Assembly (NCBI RefSeq): GCF_016412875.1
Contig: NZ_JAEKPD010000018.1
Span: forward strand, 1 to 64,000
Direction of reading: 5' to 3'
Length of the DNA: 64,000 bases
Source: Palleronia pontilimi
GTDB taxonomy: Bacteria > Pseudomonadota > Alphaproteobacteria > Rhodobacterales > Rhodobacteraceae
The first letter of the stretch is position 1. Each line of letters starts with the position of its first letter. This document shows positions 7,945 through 16,616 of this stretch, in pieces. The position numbers were made by a program, and so were the translations under genes. Below the pieces are notes generated by a model. The model made no database searches. It worked only from the letters and a program-made list of their open reading frames with translations, and was not told the DNA's origin.

Positions 7945-8904
7945 TCAGGCGCGGACCGGCCGCAGCACGCGCTTGCGCAGGGTGCGCGCGATCTGGGCCG
8001 ACACCGCGCGGGCCACCGGCGGCGGGAACGCGTTGCCGACCTGGCGATAGGCGTTGGTCTTGGCGCCGGTGAAGTGCCAGTCGTCGGGAAAGCCCTGGAT
8101 GCGGGCGACCATGGGCACGGTCAGGCGCGGCATGCCCGCATGATCGGGGGCGGGCGGCGCGTTGGCCAGTGTGCGGCCTTCGACCCCCAGCGTGGCCCAG
8201 GCGGCGCGGGCGCGGGTGGGGCCCAGGTCCGGGCCGCCGTGCTTTTTCGATCCGCCCACGATGGTCGGCGCGATCTCGTCGGCCTTGTCCGCCCAGGCCG
8301 CCGCACCCGGCCAGCCGTCGGCCGCCATCAGGTCGCGCAGGGTCGCGCCTACCGTGGCGGGGTTGTGGGGGTTCGGGTCGGGCCAGTCGAAATGCTCGGC
8401 GCGGGCGCGTTCGACCGCCACGATCACCACGCGCGGACGCAGTTGCGGCACGCCGTAATCGGACGCGTTCAAGAGCCGCCAGTCGGTGACGTAGCCCAGC
8501 CGGGTCAGCTGGCCCTTCAGCCGCTCGCGGTAGTCGTGGAACACGGCGTCGAGGAAGCCGCGCACGTTCTCGATCATCACGGCGCGGGGGCGGGCCGCGT
8601 CGATGATGTCGATGGCGTCGTTGAAGAGATTGCGCTCATCAGCCTCGCCCAGCTGCTTGCCCGCGACCGAGAAGGGCGGGCAGGGCAGTCCGCCCGCCAG
8701 CAGGTCCATGCCGCGGTAGCGCGCGGCGTCGTCCTTGAAGACGCGCAGATCCTGTTCCAGCACGTGCCAGTCGGGCCGGTTGTGGCGCAGGGTGGCGCAG
8801 CAATGCTTGTCGATCTCGACCAGCGCGGTGTGGTGAAAGCCCGCCTGTTCCAGCCCCAGGGCCTGTCCGCCCGCACCGGCGCAAAGTTCCACCGATGTCA
8901 GCAT
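7945..8904 (-). CDS. DNA (cytosine-5) methyltransferase of the NaeI-type system
   Basis: 319 aa with the ordered C5-methylase motifs: I (ELCAGAGGQALGLEQAGF, 6-23), IV with the catalytic Cys75 in PCPPFS, VI (ENVRGF, 112-117), VIII (QLRPRVVIVAV), IX (RIQGFPDDW) and X (QVGNAFPPPVA). The target-recognition region between VIII and IX is short. It is cotranscribed with the downstream endonuclease and should protect the same site, probably GCCGGC by analogy with NaeI. The ATG at 8904 is chosen because motif I begins a few residues later and AAGGGGGAC lies upstream. No control (C) protein gene is visible. Confidence 0.92.
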   Translation of the reverse strand: MLTSVELCAGAGGQALGLEQAGFHHTALVEIDKHCCATLRHNRPDWHVLEQDLRVFKDDAARYRGMDLLAGGLPCPPFSVAGKQLGEADERNLFNDAIDIIDAARPRAVMIENVRGFLDAVFHDYRERLKGQLTRLGYVTDWRLLNASDYGVPQLRPRVVIVAVERARAEHFDWPDPNPHNPATVGATLRDLMAADGWPGAAAWADKADEIAPTIVGGSKKHGGPDLGPTRARAAWATLGVEGRTLANAPPAPDHAGMPRLTVPMVARIQGFPDDWHFTGAKTNAYRQVGNAFPPPVARAVSAQIARTLRKRVLRPVRA

Positions 8905-8998
8905 CTGGACCGTCCCCCTTGCCCGCCCACCACGGGTGGCACCTGTTCGCCATCCGTTCCTAGCCCGCCCCCGCGCGCCGGGCAAGGATTTCCGCGCC

Positions 8999-11707
8999 TC
9001 AATCGGGCTTTGGGTCGCGCGGGCTCCACAGCCCGTCGATCCTGCGGTTGACCCAGGCGAGCCCGGCCAGCGCAAGGCCCAGCCCCACGAAGGACACCAC
9101 CCGCGTCAGCCCCGACAGGCCCGCCGTGTCCAGCAGGAAGACCTTGGCGATGGTCAGCGCGACGCCGATCATGGCGATCCGGCGGAGCAATTCGGAGCGG
9201 CGCAGCACCGCGACGGCCAGCACCGCCAGCGATGCGGCCAGCATGGCCAGGGTGTAGGTGTAAAGCTCGCCATCCGACGGGCCGAAGGCCGACAGGTCCG
9301 GTCCGCGCCAGAGCCGCCGGATTTCGAGGAACCCCCAGGCGATCACGGCCAGCGCCGCGCCCGCGCAGGACACGATGCGCAAGGTCCGCGCCTGGCCAAG
9401 GCCGCTGCGGCCCGCGATCCAGGCGCAGATGCCCAGCACGGCGGCCAGCGGCAGCCACGCCACCGCGATGGTGTCGAAGATCGGCGGGCCGACGACCACT
9501 TCCGGCACCGGCCGCTTGAGCATGAAGGCGCTGGTCACGACCTGCAGGCCCATGAAGGCCAGCGCGGAAAGGGCCGCGATGCCGCTCAGGCCCGCGCGCA
9601 GGACGCGCACCGCGCCGCGCGCGCCCCGCAGGCGCCAGACCTGGCCCATCGCCACCGAGGCCCAGATCGCGGCCAAGAGGCCCGGAAACCACGCGGCCGA
9701 CGGCTGGCCGTCGAAGGCGCGCGCGATCAGCAGCATGACCAGCAGCCCCAGGGTCGTCGCAAGCCCCGATTCGGCCACCGCGACCAGGGTGCGGCGGTTC
9801 GGACGGGCCAGGCGGCGCGCGGCCTCGAACCCGGCGATCGCGCCCAGATGCGACGCGAGGAACGCGGGCCAGCTGGACCGGACGGCGCTGAAATCCACGC
9901 CGGGATCGACGACGAGCCGGTAACCGATCACCGCCGCGCCCAGCTGCGCCACCCAGACCAGGATCCGCAGACCGAAGCGCCGGTCCAGCGCCACGGCCAG
10001 CACCATCAGCACCGCCAGGCCCAACGTCAGCGCGTCCTTGGTCAGCAGCAGGAACAGCGCGAGCGCGATCATCAGCAGGGCGCTGGCGGCCAGCATCCCC
10101 GTCTCGCGCTGCCGGAAGGCGCCGCCCAGACGCGCGCGGGCCTGCGTCAGGACAACCAGCAGGGCCGCGCCCGCCATCACGGCCAGCGCCACCGGGTAGG
10201 CGCCGATGATGTCGCGCGGGGTCCAGAGCCGCTCGACCAGCAGGGCGGTCGCGGGCAGGATCGTGGCGGCGAGCGTGGTCCACCAGGTCGCGCCGGGCGC
10301 ATCGGGGGCGTCGTGCAGGACCATGCGCAACCGCTGGAACGCGGCCAGCGCCACGATCGCGGCCCCGCCCAGGATCCACCACAGGACGGTGGGCAGCGCC
10401 GTCTCGGGCTCGGCCTGGGCGAAGGCGGCGAAGTCGGTCCAGAGCGCCCCGCGTTCGAGCGGTTGCAGCGCGGCCAGCGCCAGGAAGCCCAGCACCGGCA
10501 GCACCGCCAGCGGGTCGAGCGGTGCCGCGCGGCGCAACCACAGGGCGTGGACGGCGAAAAGGCCGACGAAGCCGCCCAGAGCCAGCCAGCTCTGGTCGGT
10601 CGCGCGCAGGCCGTCCAGCCCGATCGCCAGCGTCACGTAACACGCGATCGCGATCCCCGCGGCACCCAGAAGCGCGGGGAAGGCGGGCCGCCCCGATCCG
10701 TTCCAGGGGGGCACGGGCGGGCCCGACAGGCGCGGCACCAGCGTCCATTGCGGCACGATCAGGGTGCCCGCGGCCAGGGCAAGGGCGGCCAGCAGGAACG
10801 CCAGCGCGTCGGGCTGGGCCACGCGGGCCAGCTCGAGGCCCGCCATCGCCACGATCAGCGCCAGCGTCGACAGCCACGCGGTGCGGCGCGGGCTGTCGAT
10901 GGCCAGCCCGGCCAGTCCCAGCACGGTGAAATAGGGGTAAAGCACGATCGGATCGCCGCTGGACCCGCCAACGAGGACCGGCGCCGCCAAGCCGCCCAGC
11001 AGGCCGATGGCGGGCAGGAACGGGGCGTAGAGCCAGCCCATCAGGATCGCGGCCGCCGCGACCAGGGCGGCTGCTGCCAACGCCAGGCCGGAGCCGATCA
11101 GGCCGTAAAGTGCGTGGGCCGACAGGCAGGCGATGAACAGCACCACGATTCCCGCACCCGCGAAGGTCGATGGCAGGTGGCGGGTCAGCGGGCTTTCGTC
11201 GCCATGGCGCCGTCGGACCCATTCGCCCGCGCCGATAAGGGCGACGCCCAGCGCCAGCGCGCCGAGGATGCGCAGGCGCGGCGACAGCAACCCGCGCTCG
11301 ACCCCGTATTGCACCATGAAGAGCCCGCCTAGGATCAGCGACACCGCCGCGATGGCCAGCGTCCAGTTGGCGCGCAGCCAGCCGCCCAGCGCGTCGACAT
11401 TGCCCTGGGAAAGCACGTAGGCCGGGCTTCGCTTCGGGGCGGGCGGGAGCGGGACGCTTTCGGCCTGGTCGCGCGCGACCTGGGCTTGGGCGCGCGCGAA
11501 ATTGGGTTTGCGCCGGGGCGTCGGCGCGGATCTTGGTGCGGTGGCGTCATCCGACGTGGGGGTTTCGGTGCGGGCCGCGTCCGGGACCGGCGCGGCGGTA
11601 TCGCGCTGCCGCGACTCCAGCGCGTCGATCCGGCGCCGCAGCGCGTTCTGGCGCAGCCACAACCACGGAAAGCCGATCAGCACGATCACTGAAAAAAGGA
11701 AACCCAT
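8999..11707 (-). CDS. DUF2339 polytopic membrane protein
   Basis: About 902 aa. A first membrane helix (FLFSVIVLIGFPWLWL), a coiled-coil-like segment (RQNALRRRIDALESRQ) and a Pro/Ala/Thr-rich linker to about residue 105 are followed by some two dozen hydrophobic helices separated by very short loops. This is the layout of DUF2339 proteins, which have no established function. The ATG at 11707 (GAGG upstream) puts the first helix at the N-terminus; in-frame starts at 11746 and 11770 are possible. Genes on both sides appear unrelated. Confidence 0.8.
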   Translation of the reverse strand: MGFLFSVIVLIGFPWLWLRQNALRRRIDALESRQRDTAAPVPDAARTETPTSDDATAPRSAPTPRRKPNFARAQAQVARDQAESVPLPPAPKRSPAYVLSQGNVDALGGWLRANWTLAIAAVSLILGGLFMVQYGVERGLLSPRLRILGALALGVALIGAGEWVRRRHGDESPLTRHLPSTFAGAGIVVLFIACLSAHALYGLIGSGLALAAAALVAAAAILMGWLYAPFLPAIGLLGGLAAPVLVGGSSGDPIVLYPYFTVLGLAGLAIDSPRRTAWLSTLALIVAMAGLELARVAQPDALAFLLAALALAAGTLIVPQWTLVPRLSGPPVPPWNGSGRPAFPALLGAAGIAIACYVTLAIGLDGLRATDQSWLALGGFVGLFAVHALWLRRAAPLDPLAVLPVLGFLALAALQPLERGALWTDFAAFAQAEPETALPTVLWWILGGAAIVALAAFQRLRMVLHDAPDAPGATWWTTLAATILPATALLVERLWTPRDIIGAYPVALAVMAGAALLVVLTQARARLGGAFRQRETGMLAASALLMIALALFLLLTKDALTLGLAVLMVLAVALDRRFGLRILVWVAQLGAAVIGYRLVVDPGVDFSAVRSSWPAFLASHLGAIAGFEAARRLARPNRRTLVAVAESGLATTLGLLVMLLIARAFDGQPSAAWFPGLLAAIWASVAMGQVWRLRGARGAVRVLRAGLSGIAALSALAFMGLQVVTSAFMLKRPVPEVVVGPPIFDTIAVAWLPLAAVLGICAWIAGRSGLGQARTLRIVSCAGAALAVIAWGFLEIRRLWRGPDLSAFGPSDGELYTYTLAMLAASLAVLAVAVLRRSELLRRIAMIGVALTIAKVFLLDTAGLSGLTRVVSFVGLGLALAGLAWVNRRIDGLWSPRDPKPD

Positions 11708-11822
11708 CACCGCACGCCTCACGCCCTGCAGGACGCGCAAGGGCATCCCGATACCCCATCGTTTCCGCAAGCCGGGGCGATATCAAGGCGCGTGGATGGC
11801 GCGATCGGACAAAGGTGGGGGA

Positions 11823-11896
<74 letters not shown>

Positions 11897-11908
11897 AGCG
11901 TCGCCCAT

Positions 11909-11937
11909 TCGATACGCCAAGCCCCGCGCCGGTGCAA
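11909..11937 (-). promoter_or_regulatory. Sigma-70 promoter of tRNA-Gly
   Basis: On the minus strand TTGCAC (11937-11932), a 17-nt spacer and TATCGA (11914-11909), placing the start a few bases ahead of the mature tRNA at 11896. Confidence 0.6.
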
Positions 11938-11946
11938 GCGCGTCGC

Positions 11947-12771
11947 TCAGTCCTTCAGGTCCAGAGCGGCGAAATCGAACAGTGCCGGGTCCAGCAGATG
12001 CGACGGCCGCGCGTTCATCAGCGCGCGGAACATGACCTGGCGGCGGCCGGGGCTGTTGCGCTCCCACCCGTCGAGGATCTGCTTGACCTGCTGGCGCTGC
12101 AGACCGTCCTGGCTGCCGCAGAGATCGCAGGGGATGATCGGGTAGTCCAGCGCGCGGGCGAAACGGTCGCAATCGGCTTCGGCCACGTGGGCCAGGGGGC
12201 GCAGGACGAACAGGTCGCCGTCTTCGTTGACGAGCTTCGGCGGCATGGTGGCCAGCCGCCCGCCGTGGAAGAGGTTCATGAAGAACGTCTCCAGGATGTC
12301 GTCACGGTGGTGGCCCAGCACGACGGCGGCGCATCCTTCCTCGCGCGCGATACGGTAGAGGTTGCCGCGCCTCAGCCGCGAGCAGAGCGCGCAGAAGGTC
12401 CGGCCCTGGGGGATCTTGTCCATGACGATGGAATAGGTGTCGCGGTATTCGATCCGGTGCGGCACGCCCCTGCGCTGCAGGAACTCGGGCAGCACCGTCG
12501 CCGGGAAGCCCGGCTGCCCCTGGTCGAGATTGCAGGCCAGCAGCTCCACCGGCAGCAGGCCGCGCCACTGCAGCTCGTGCAGCACGGCCAGCAGCGTGTA
12601 GCTGTCCTTGCCGCCCGACAGGCAGACAAGCCAGCGGTCGCCCTTGCGCACCATGCCGTAGCGCTCGACCGCCTCGCGGGTCTGGCGGACGATGCGTTTG
12701 CGAAGCTTGAGGAACTCGGTGCTATCCGGGGCCCCGTGAAACAGCGGGTGAATGTCGCTATGATCCAGCAT
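11947..12771 (-). CDS. ttcA: tRNA 2-thiocytidine(32) synthetase TtcA
   Basis: A 274-aa PP-loop ATPase that thiolates cytidine 32 of certain tRNAs with the help of an Fe-S cluster. The PP-loop is LSGGKDS (51-57). The paired cysteines are CALC (127-130) and CDLC (215-218), both as in E. coli TtcA. HHRDD (154-158) follows the first pair. The ATG at 12771 ([13 protein letters not shown]) is preferred; an in-frame ATG at 12789 adds six residues and neither has a strong ribosome-binding site. Divergent from the DUF1353 gene, with fewer than 50 nt for both promoters. Confidence 0.93.
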   Translation of the reverse strand: MLDHSDIHPLFHGAPDSTEFLKLRKRIVRQTREAVERYGMVRKGDRWLVCLSGGKDSYTLLAVLHELQWRGLLPVELLACNLDQGQPGFPATVLPEFLQRRGVPHRIEYRDTYSIVMDKIPQGRTFCALCSRLRRGNLYRIAREEGCAAVVLGHHRDDILETFFMNLFHGGRLATMPPKLVNEDGDLFVLRPLAHVAEADCDRFARALDYPIIPCDLCGSQDGLQRQQVKQILDGWERNSPGRRQVMFRALMNARPSHLLDPALFDFAALDLKD

Positions 12772-12819
12772 GTCCGCCGGATAATCCATTTCCGCGCGCC
12801 CGCAAAGCAAAGGTTGGCC

Positions 12820-13380
12820 ATGCAGCTTCGATCCGCACCGCCCCGCGCCGTCAATCCCTATCCCGATCGCTGGGACGCCGTGGTGGCGTTCGAATACCTG
12901 TCCCCGCTGAGCCTGATCCGGCCGGTGAACAACCTGCTGGACCGGTTGGGCGAGGATGGCGATTACGTGCTGCAGCACGATTTCGACTGCGCGGTGACGA
13001 TCGACGGCGAACGGCGGATGCTGAGCGCGCCGCGCGGGCTGGTGACGGACCTGACATCGGTGCCGGTGCTGCTGCGGTTCTTCGTGGGGCGGGTGGGGCC
13101 GTGGCTGGAGGCGGCGATCATCCACGACTACCTCTACGTGGCGTGGTCGTTCCTGCCGGGACACGGCCCGCGCGCGCCGGACCGGCTGTTCGCCGACCGG
13201 GTGATGCTGCTGGCGATGGAGGCGGCGGGCGTGCGCGCCTGGCGGCGCTTGGGCATCTACTGGGGGCTGCGGCTGTTCGGGGCCGGGGCCTATGCGCGGG
13301 CCGATCCCGACCGCGCCTTCGCCGACCTGGGCGATCCGACGCTGAAGACCGCCTTCGTGGTGCCCCGGGCGGGGCAGTGA
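12820..13380 (+). CDS. DUF1353 domain protein
   Basis: 186 aa. The DUF1353 core is seen in [30 protein letters not shown] and [12 protein letters not shown], where the HDYLY motif is characteristic; the family also occurs in phages and is of unknown function. A C-terminal amphipathic helix ([20 protein letters not shown]) could sit at the membrane. The ATG at 12820 has AAAGG upstream; in-frame codons further upstream lie over the antisense of ttcA and are not real. The gene converges on yidD with a tandem-palindrome element between the stops. Confidence 0.75.
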   Translation: MQLRSAPPRAVNPYPDRWDAVVAFEYLSPLSLIRPVNNLLDRLGEDGDYVLQHDFDCAVTIDGERRMLSAPRGLVTDLTSVPVLLRFFVGRVGPWLEAAIIHDYLYVAWSFLPGHGPRAPDRLFADRVMLLAMEAAGVRAWRRLGIYWGLRLFGAGAYARADPDRAFADLGDPTLKTAFVVPRAGQ

Positions 13381-13381
13381 C

Positions 13382-13425
13382 CGGATTTCTCGAGAAATCC
13401 GTGACGTTTTCCTCGAGGAAAACGT
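13382..13425. repeat. Tandem-palindrome element, copy 1 (two palindromes)
   Basis: A perfect 20-nt palindrome at 13382-13401 (half-site CGGATTTCTC) and a perfect 22-nt palindrome at 13404-13425 (half-site ACGTTTTCCTC), both centred on CTCGAG and separated by 2 nt. It fills the gap between two convergent genes and could act as a bidirectional terminator. A cluster with the same architecture lies at 22305-22371. Confidence 0.85.
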
Positions 13426-13430
13426 GCGCC

Positions 13431-13649
13431 TTAGGGCACGTTGTCGATGCCCGAGCCGCCCCAGGGATGGCAGCGTCCGATCCGGCGCAGGGTGAGCAAG
13501 CCGCCCTTCAGCGCGCCGTGCTTGTCCAGCGCCTCGAGCGCGTAGGCCGAGCAGCTGGGATCGTAGCGGCAGCTGAAGCCCACCCAGGGCGACAGCACCG
13601 CGCGGTAGGCGCGGACCGGCAGGGCCAGGAGGCGGGCGGCGGGGCTCAT
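13431..13649 (-). CDS. yidD: Membrane protein insertion efficiency factor YidD
   Basis: A 72-aa peripheral membrane protein that assists YidC in inserting inner-membrane proteins. It shows the family core [27 protein letters not shown] (residues 14-40) with its three Cys/Ser-Cys pattern, and [18 protein letters not shown] at the C-terminus. The start overlaps the rnpA stop by 4 nt, indicating coupling in the rpmH-rnpA-yidD order. yidC, the usual next gene, is absent; a convergent DUF1353 gene lies there instead. Confidence 0.95.
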   Translation of the reverse strand: MSPAARLLALPVRAYRAVLSPWVGFSCRYDPSCSAYALEALDKHGALKGGLLTLRRIGRCHPWGGSGIDNVP

Positions 13650-14038
13650 GGGTGGACCTTGCGCAGGGCCGCGGCCAGGTCGGCGCGCATCTGCGCGAAG
13701 TCGCGGCTGGCGGTCGCGTCGCGCTTGCCGACCAGCACGTAATCCCAGCCGGGTCGGCCCAGCGCGGGCAGCTCCAGCCGCGCGATTTCGCGCAGGCGGC
13801 GCTTGGCGCGGTTGCGCGCCACCGCGTTGCCGACCTTCTTGGAACAGGTGAAGCCCACCCGCAGCGGGCCCGGATCGTCCCGGCGGCGGGCCTGCAGCAG
13901 GAAGCCGGGCATCCGCACCGAGCGCGCCCGCGCCGCGGCCAGGAAATCGGCGCGCGCCGTGATCCGGGGCGGCAGCGTCGCGTCCAAAGACAAAAGCCCG
14001 CCCGCAGATCGCTCTGCGGCGGGCTTTGCGTCGATCAC
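13646..14038 (-). CDS. rnpA: Ribonuclease P protein component RnpA
   Basis: 130 aa from the longest start. The RNase P signature is [25 protein letters not shown] (central, RNR box), preceded by [11 protein letters not shown] and followed by [11 protein letters not shown]. It binds the RNase P RNA in tRNA 5' maturation. The start is uncertain: the GTG at 14038 puts the rpmH terminator hairpin inside the coding region, whereas TTG codons at 13993 or 13987 start just after it and leave the whole conserved domain intact. Overlaps yidD by 4 nt. Confidence 0.92.
   Translation of the reverse strand: MIDAKPAAERSAGGLLSLDATLPPRITARADFLAAARARSVRMPGFLLQARRRDDPGPLRVGFTCSKKVGNAVARNRAKRRLREIARLELPALGRPGWDYVLVGKRDATASRDFAQMRADLAAALRKVHP
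13987..14027 (-). terminator. Rho-independent terminator or attenuator between rpmH and rnpA
   Basis: On the minus strand AAAGCCCGCCGCAGA (14027-14013) pairs with 14008-13993 with one bulged base and a 4-nt loop, followed by TTTT, GTC and TTT. It lies 22 nt after the rpmH stop and would set rnpA expression below rpmH. Confidence 0.85.
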
Positions 14039-14048
14039 GGCACGTGCC

Positions 14049-14183
14049 TTACGCGCAGAGCGACTTGCGGCCCTTGGCGCGGCGCGCGTTCAGGATCTTG
14101 CGGCCGGCCTTGGTGGCCATGCGCGCACGGAAGCCGTGGCGGTGCTTGCGAACCAGGTTCGAAGGCTGGAAGGTGCGTTTCAT
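14049..14183 (-). CDS. rpmH: 50S ribosomal protein L34
   Basis: A 44-aa protein, too short for most gene finders: [20 protein letters not shown] at the start and a KSLCA end, the standard bacterial L34 with its Arg/Lys-rich, RNA-binding sequence. GGAGAGA lies upstream of the ATG at 14183. First gene of the rpmH-rnpA-yidD unit, with a strong promoter at 14244-14272. A terminator follows directly, so most transcripts should stop after this gene. Confidence 0.97.
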   Translation of the reverse strand: MKRTFQPSNLVRKHRHGFRARMATKAGRKILNARRAKGRKSLCA

Positions 14184-14243
14184 CGCGTCTCTCCGTCGGG
14201 TGCGGTGCGCGGCAGATCCCGCGCCTCATGTCTCGAAGCCCGC

Positions 14244-14272
14244 TCTTTAGGGGGGCGGGACGGGGCTGTCAA
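14244..14272 (-). promoter_or_regulatory. Sigma-70 promoter of rpmH
   Basis: On the minus strand a consensus TTGACA (14272-14267), exactly 17 nt, then TAAAGA (14249-14244). This gives a leader of about 55 nt before the rpmH ATG. It is the best -35/-10 pair I see in the window. Confidence 0.75.
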
Positions 14273-14435
14273 CACGCCGCCATGTTACAAAACGCGCGAC
14301 CAATGTTTCAGATTGGCCCTATTCGGTCCCGCGGGACGTTACAGATTTCAACCAAAGGTGACATAGATGGCCGAGCCGCGCTGCCGTGCCCAACTTGATG
14401 CCCAGCCGCGACAGTCACAAGCATGGGAGACAGGC

Positions 14436-15173
14436 ATGGAACAGACGGACGACCACCGGGCCAAGGGCTCGAAATGGCTCAGGCGCCTGCCGATCATCGC
14501 GATCGGCCTGGTGGCGCTGGTGGGGGCCTTCACGCTGCGCGATTACCTGACCTTCGACACGCTGGCCGCGAATCGCGAGCGGCTGATCGCGTTCCGCGAC
14601 GCCAATTACCTGGCCACGGTGCTGGTCTTCATCGCGGCGTATATCGGCATCGTCGCGTTTTCGCTGCCCGGTGCCACCATCGCCACGCTGACCGGCGGGT
14701 TCCTGTTCGCCACCTTCCCGGGCGCGCTTTACAACGTCACCGGCGCCACGCTGGGGGCGATCTGCATCTTCCTGGCCGCGCGCTGGGGCCTGGGCGACCG
14801 GCTGGCCGCGCGGATGGATGCGTCCGACGGGCTGGTGTCGCGCATCAAGGCGGGCATCGACGAGAACGAATGGTCGATCCTGTTCCTGATCCGGCTGGTC
14901 CCCGCGGTGCCGTTCTTCGTGGCGAACCTGGTCCCGGCCTTCGTCGGCGTGGCGCTGTGGAAATTCGCCGTCACCACCTTCTTCGGCATCATCCCCGGCG
15001 CGGTGGTCTATACCAGCGTCGGCGCGGGCCTGGGCGAGGTCTTCGCCCGCGGCGAGACGCCGAACCTGGGCATCATCTTCGAGCCGCATATCCTGCTGCC
15101 GATCCTGGGCCTGTGCCTTCTGGCCGCGCTGCCCATCATTCTGAAGGCCGTGCGCGGCAAGAAAGGAATCTGA
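14436..15173 (+). CDS. TVP38/TMEM64 family (SNARE-associated, DedA-like) membrane protein
   Basis: 245 aa. A first helix (LPIIAIGLVALVGAFTL) is followed by several more, with the family core FSLPGATIATLTGGFLFATFPGALYNVTGATLGA and RLVPAVPFFVANLVPAFVGV. TVP38/DedA-superfamily proteins are thought to move lipids across membranes. The ATG at 14436 has GGGAGAC six bases upstream; an in-frame ATG at 14367 would add 23 non-conserved residues. The next gene starts 3 nt after the stop and has its ribosome-binding site inside this gene. Confidence 0.85.
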   Translation: MEQTDDHRAKGSKWLRRLPIIAIGLVALVGAFTLRDYLTFDTLAANRERLIAFRDANYLATVLVFIAAYIGIVAFSLPGATIATLTGGFLFATFPGALYNVTGATLGAICIFLAARWGLGDRLAARMDASDGLVSRIKAGIDENEWSILFLIRLVPAVPFFVANLVPAFVGVALWKFAVTTFFGIIPGAVVYTSVGAGLGEVFARGETPNLGIIFEPHILLPILGLCLLAALPIILKAVRGKKGI

Positions 15174-15176
15174 GCC

Positions 15177-16595
15177 ATGGAAAAGATCAAGTGTGACATC
15201 TGCATCATCGGCGCGGGCTCGGGCGGGCTGTCGGTGGCGGCGGGGGCCAGCCAGATGGGCGCCGACGTGGTGCTGATCGAGGGCCACAAGATGGGCGGCG
15301 ATTGCCTGAACTACGGCTGCGTGCCGTCGAAATCGCTGCTGGCCGCGGCCAAGCAGGCCTATGCGATGGGCCATACCGGGGATCTGGGCGTGACCGCGGT
15401 CGAGCCGCAGGTGGATTACGCCGCCGCCAAGGACCACGTGGCCAAGGTGATCGAGACCATCGCGCCGGTGGACAGCCAGGAACGGTTCGAAGGCTTCGGC
15501 GTCCGCGTGATCCGGGACTGGGCGCGCTTCACCGACGAGAAGACCGTCGTCGCGGGCGCGCACGAGATCACGGCCCGCCGCTTCGTGATCGCCACGGGAT
15601 CGTCCCCATTCGTGCCGCCCATCGACGGGATCGAAAACGTCACGCATTACACCAACGAAAACATCTTCGATCTGCGCGAGCGGCCCGAGCACCTGCTGAT
15701 CATCGGCGGCGGTCCCATCGGGATGGAAATGGCGCAGGCGCATATCCGGCTGGGCAGCAAGGTCACGGTGATCGAGGGGCTGAAGGCGCTGGGCAACGAC
15801 GACCGCGAGCTGGCCGAGGTGGTGATCGGATCGCTGCAGGCCGAGGGCGTGCAGATCATCGAGGGCCAGCAGGCCAGGCGGATCAGCGAAGCGGATGGCC
15901 GCATCACGGTCGAGACCGAAGGCGGCAGCTTCACCGGCAGCCATTTGCTGATGGCGGTGGGGCGCAAGGTGAACCTGGACAAGCTGGACCTGAAGGCCGC
16001 GCGGGTGAAGCACGACCGCGCCGTGACCGTGGGCGACGACCTGCGCTCGCCCACCAACAGCCGGGTCTACGCCATCGGCGACGCGGCGGGGCGGATGCAG
16101 TTCACCCATGTGGCGGGCTACCACGCGGGCGTCATCGTGCGCTCGGCCGTGCTGGGCATGACCTGGGCCAAGGCGCGGCAGGACCACATCCCGTGGGTCA
16201 CCTATACCGATCCCGAGCTCGCCCACGTGGGCATGACCGAGGCCCAGGTGCGCGCCAAGTTCGGCGGCCAGATGAAAGTGGTGCGGTTCAACTACGACGA
16301 GAACGACCGCGCCATCGCCGAAGGCAAGACCAAGGGCTTCATCAAGGTGCTGGTCGCCAACGGCAAGCCCAAGGGCGTCAGCATCGTCGGCGCCCATGCG
16401 GGCGAGCTGATCGGCATGTGGGCCATGGCCATCGCCAACGGCCAGAAGATGAGCGCCATCGCCAACACGGTGCTGCCCTATCCCACCCTGTCCGAGATCA
16501 ACAAGCGGGCCGCTGGGGCCTATTTCTCGCCGCAACTCTTTGAGAACGCGTCGGTCAAGACTATCGTTCAGCTTGTGCAGAAATACATGCCCTAG
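15177..16595 (+). CDS. FAD-dependent class I pyridine nucleotide-disulfide oxidoreductase (mercuric reductase/lipoamide dehydrogenase-like)
   Basis: 472 aa. FAD-binding GAGSGGLS (12-19), redox-active CLNYGC (Cys43 and Cys48) with the following VPSK, NAD-binding GGGPIGMEMAQ, and AIGDAAGRMQFTHVA for the second FAD contact. The C-terminal dimer domain ends LPYPTLSEINKRAAGAYF. The C-terminus lacks the His-Pro-x-x-x-E dyad context of lipoamide dehydrogenase (HAHPTLSE is replaced by LPYPTLSE) and the Cys pair of MerA, so the electron acceptor is unknown. Tightly coupled to the TVP38-like gene; the two are often found as neighbours. Confidence 0.85.
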   Translation: MEKIKCDICIIGAGSGGLSVAAGASQMGADVVLIEGHKMGGDCLNYGCVPSKSLLAAAKQAYAMGHTGDLGVTAVEPQVDYAAAKDHVAKVIETIAPVDSQERFEGFGVRVIRDWARFTDEKTVVAGAHEITARRFVIATGSSPFVPPIDGIENVTHYTNENIFDLRERPEHLLIIGGGPIGMEMAQAHIRLGSKVTVIEGLKALGNDDRELAEVVIGSLQAEGVQIIEGQQARRISEADGRITVETEGGSFTGSHLLMAVGRKVNLDKLDLKAARVKHDRAVTVGDDLRSPTNSRVYAIGDAAGRMQFTHVAGYHAGVIVRSAVLGMTWAKARQDHIPWVTYTDPELAHVGMTEAQVRAKFGGQMKVVRFNYDENDRAIAEGKTKGFIKVLVANGKPKGVSIVGAHAGELIGMWAMAIANGQKMSAIANTVLPYPTLSEINKRAAGAYFSPQLFENASVKTIVQLVQKYMP

Positions 16596-16616
16596 ATCAT
16601 CGATGGACGCGCGCGG

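Noticed and set aside
7960..8904. Possible C-protein gene or phage remnant next to the restriction-modification genes
   Set aside because: No small helix-turn-helix ORF or integrase is found on either side.
11932..12819. Long N-terminal extension of the DUF1353 protein
   Set aside because: Runs antisense to the whole of ttcA; homology begins after 12820.
14415..16535. Open frame of about 706 codons on the minus strand over the TVP38 and flavoprotein genes
   Set aside because: Spans two recognisable plus-strand genes, and composition is typical of a shadow frame.
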